DNA of 30,425 nt from a virus. Under the pieces are notes generated by a model that did no database searches, was not told the DNA's origin, and was given only the letters and a program-made list of their open reading frames with translations. Made by a program: the position numbers and the translations under genes. The stretch covers positions 1-30,425 of IMG/VR virus record IMGVR_UViG_3300043786_000180; one strand, written 5' to 3'. Positions within the stretch are counted from its first letter, which is position 1, and every line of letters begins with the position of its first letter. Below are positions 28,940 through 30,425 of this stretch, piece after piece.

Positions 28940-30424
28940 TCATCGGGGGTTATCTTGAAGGTCCCTCAGATTATTGTCCCCATCGGAGAGGTCGTCAACT
29001 CCAGCACCGGAGTTGCCCTGGCTACTGGCCACGTTATTTGGGTTACCGGCACCTAGCGTGCGCCCAGTGTTAGGGAAACTGCTTGTGTTGTTTGGAACAA
29101 GAACACCTCTCGGTACATTACCCGGTGCCTCGATGCCCAGCTGCTCTGCCATGGCGTCCTGCATAATCTCTGCGTCGAATAGACCCGTCATCCAGGCTTG
29201 GCTTAGCGATTGAATGGTGCGGTACGCGGGGTCAACGATAATGTTATTGAAGGTAACACTAGGGTCTGGCACGCCAATCACGCGAAGCACGCGCATAAAG
29301 AAGTCCTCCCAGTTGCCCTGGCGTGCGTAAGCAGAGTTGATGGTTGACTGGTCGAGAATCTGCGAACCGCCACCACCCTGCTGACCAGCACCGGCAAGAA
29401 GGGCGTCAACCGAAACTTCCATCGCCGTAGCGGCCATAGCGGCCAAAGGCTGACCGGTAGCCAAATCAACGGAGTTATTCCTTGGCATGGCGTTGAGCTC
29501 AATATCAGCGCCAGTCACCGCAGTAGAAGCGACTTCCCTGTTGGTCAAAAGCTTGGAGGAGATATTTGCCCCACCCTTAGCGGTCTTCGTCTTTACCTGC
29601 CACGCAATGCTCGAGAGAGCCTTGAGCATCTTCGAGCCATCCTTGAGATACTCGGAGTATGCCCATGACCACGGCAAAGCCGGGAGCGCATCGGGCAAAC
29701 CCCACAGCGATCCGGTCTCGTCGTTAGCCTTGGTGTCGATAATGACAAAGTTGCGGTCCACTGGGATGTCGTTAATCTGCGACACTGGGTTATCTACGTA
29801 GTCCAGTGGGTACCAGACCTTGACCGTCTCGGCGAGATATGAGTTGTAAGGATCGGTTACTGGCTCGCGCTTGGAGTACTCGCGCAGGTAGTACCGAATC
29901 ATCTCGGGGTCGTCGGGGTCTGTGGCCCAGCCGCTTATTTCATCAAGAGGGACACGACTAAAGCGCCGGTTACGACGGTCATACCGAACGAAAAAGTTAC
30001 CGTCCGTAAAAAGCGCTCGTTCATTCTTCTTGCACGCACCTTCGCTAAAGAGAACCTGTTGGTTTACGGCGTCATCAATAATACGCTGGAACCGTGGGGC
30101 AAGGGGATTGCCGGCCTGAGACATCTTGAAGCCGCGACCAAACACATAGCTAGCTCGCAGTGATGCGCCGCGCTTGAGGATTGGGTTGGATGCTGTCTGC
30201 CTCCGTGCCTGCTTGGCTACAATCTTTACGTCCTCGAGGCGAACACCAGCCTCGGTGAACTGGTTGATTGGTGCCCAGCCCTTGTCATCGAACTCTAGGG
30301 TTGCACGAGCAAGCGCGGAGTAGGACTCAGAAAGAATTTGATTGTTCTGAGAAAGCTCCTGAATCTCCTGCAAAAGTGCATCAGAGGCGGAAGAACTAGA
30401 AGTAAACCTGTCGAAAATTCCCAT
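28940..30424 (-). CDS. Portal protein
   Basis: This 494-residue protein is complete in the window, with ATG at 30424. It contains NPILKRGASLRASYVFGRGF near 78-97, an FTDGNFFVRYDRRNRR-like segment (about 140-155), a wing/stem region (PALPWSWAYSEYLKDGSKM, about 250-268) and a disordered Asn/Gly/Ser-rich C terminus. Such proteins form the dodecameric ring through which DNA enters the head. It precedes protease, capsid and connector genes, as in lambda-type phages; the terminase should lie just beyond the right edge. No promoter can be judged because upstream sequence is absent. Confidence 0.9.
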   Translation of the reverse strand: MGIFDRFTSSSSASDALLQEIQELSQNNQILSESYSALARATLEFDDKGWAPINQFTEAGVRLEDVKIVAKQARRQTASNPILKRGASLRASYVFGRGFKMSQAGNPLAPRFQRIIDDAVNQQVLFSEGACKKNERALFTDGNFFVRYDRRNRRFSRVPLDEISGWATDPDDPEMIRYYLREYSKREPVTDPYNSYLAETVKVWYPLDYVDNPVSQINDIPVDRNFVIIDTKANDETGSLWGLPDALPALPWSWAYSEYLKDGSKMLKALSSIAWQVKTKTAKGGANISSKLLTNREVASTAVTGADIELNAMPRNNSVDLATGQPLAAMAATAMEVSVDALLAGAGQQGGGGSQILDQSTINSAYARQGNWEDFFMRVLRVIGVPDPSVTFNNIIVDPAYRTIQSLSQAWMTGLFDAEIMQDAMAEQLGIEAPGNVPRGVLVPNNTSSFPNTGRTLGAGNPNNVASSQGNSGAGVDDLSDGDNNLRDLQDNPR

Positions 30425-30425
30425 G

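Noticed and set aside
1-30425. Lysogeny module or attachment site
   Set aside because: No integrase, excisionase, repressor or obvious att-like repeat was found; the tRNA alone does not imply an attachment site.

Overview
This window is a segment of a tailed-phage (siphovirus-type) genome whose host is almost certainly an actinobacterium. The evidence is a WhiB-family Fe-S regulator, an r1t-type holin, repeated leaderless promoters (TGnTAnnnT with ATG 5-7 nt downstream), frequent GTG/TTG starts, and a standard siphovirus head/tail gene order. Base composition looks moderate (judged by eye near 50% GC, not computed), so a low- to mid-GC actinobacterium is more likely than a high-GC one. No integrase, repressor, IS element or CRISPR array was seen. 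The large terminase and most replication genes presumably lie outside the window.

Layout. (1) 1-4819, plus strand: tRNA-Asn, WhiB, primase-helicase, small proteins, a four-helix membrane protein, a RuvC-like resolvase and two mini-proteins, nearly all start/stop-overlapping, closed by a bidirectional terminator at 4835-4864. (2) 4882-5457, minus strand: r1t-type holin, a two-helix membrane protein and two tiny Cys-rich ORFs. (3) 5514-6699, plus strand: a 3'-5' exonuclease with zinc ribbon and two small genes. (4) 6696-7872, minus strand: XhlA-like coiled-coil/membrane protein, a 61-residue protein and an M23 endolysin. (5) 7911-23175, minus strand: tail fibre and minor tail proteins, tape measure (1573 aa), tail assembly chaperones joined by a -1 frameshift, two paralogous tail-tube proteins and four head-tail connector genes. 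(6) 23176-26236: an accessory cassette of four predicted glycosyltransferases, flanked by terminators and carrying its own promoters. (7) 26296-30424, minus strand: major capsid, DUF2190-like decoration protein, maturation protease fused to scaffold (with a likely nested scaffold start), and portal.

How it works together. Minus-strand transcription runs portal -> protease/scaffold -> decoration -> capsid, then is probably stopped at 26258-26279. It restarts at short extended -10 promoters, nine of which sit so close to an ATG that the mRNAs should be leaderless. Further terminators (23203-23249 and 19676-19703) divide the structural genes into separately controlled units. The glycosyltransferase cassette lies between capsid and connector genes, so its products may act on virion proteins or on the host surface. 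This is the most interesting accessory element. The promoter system, the tiny Cys-rich genes and the protease-Cys4-scaffold fusion are the other points worth following up.
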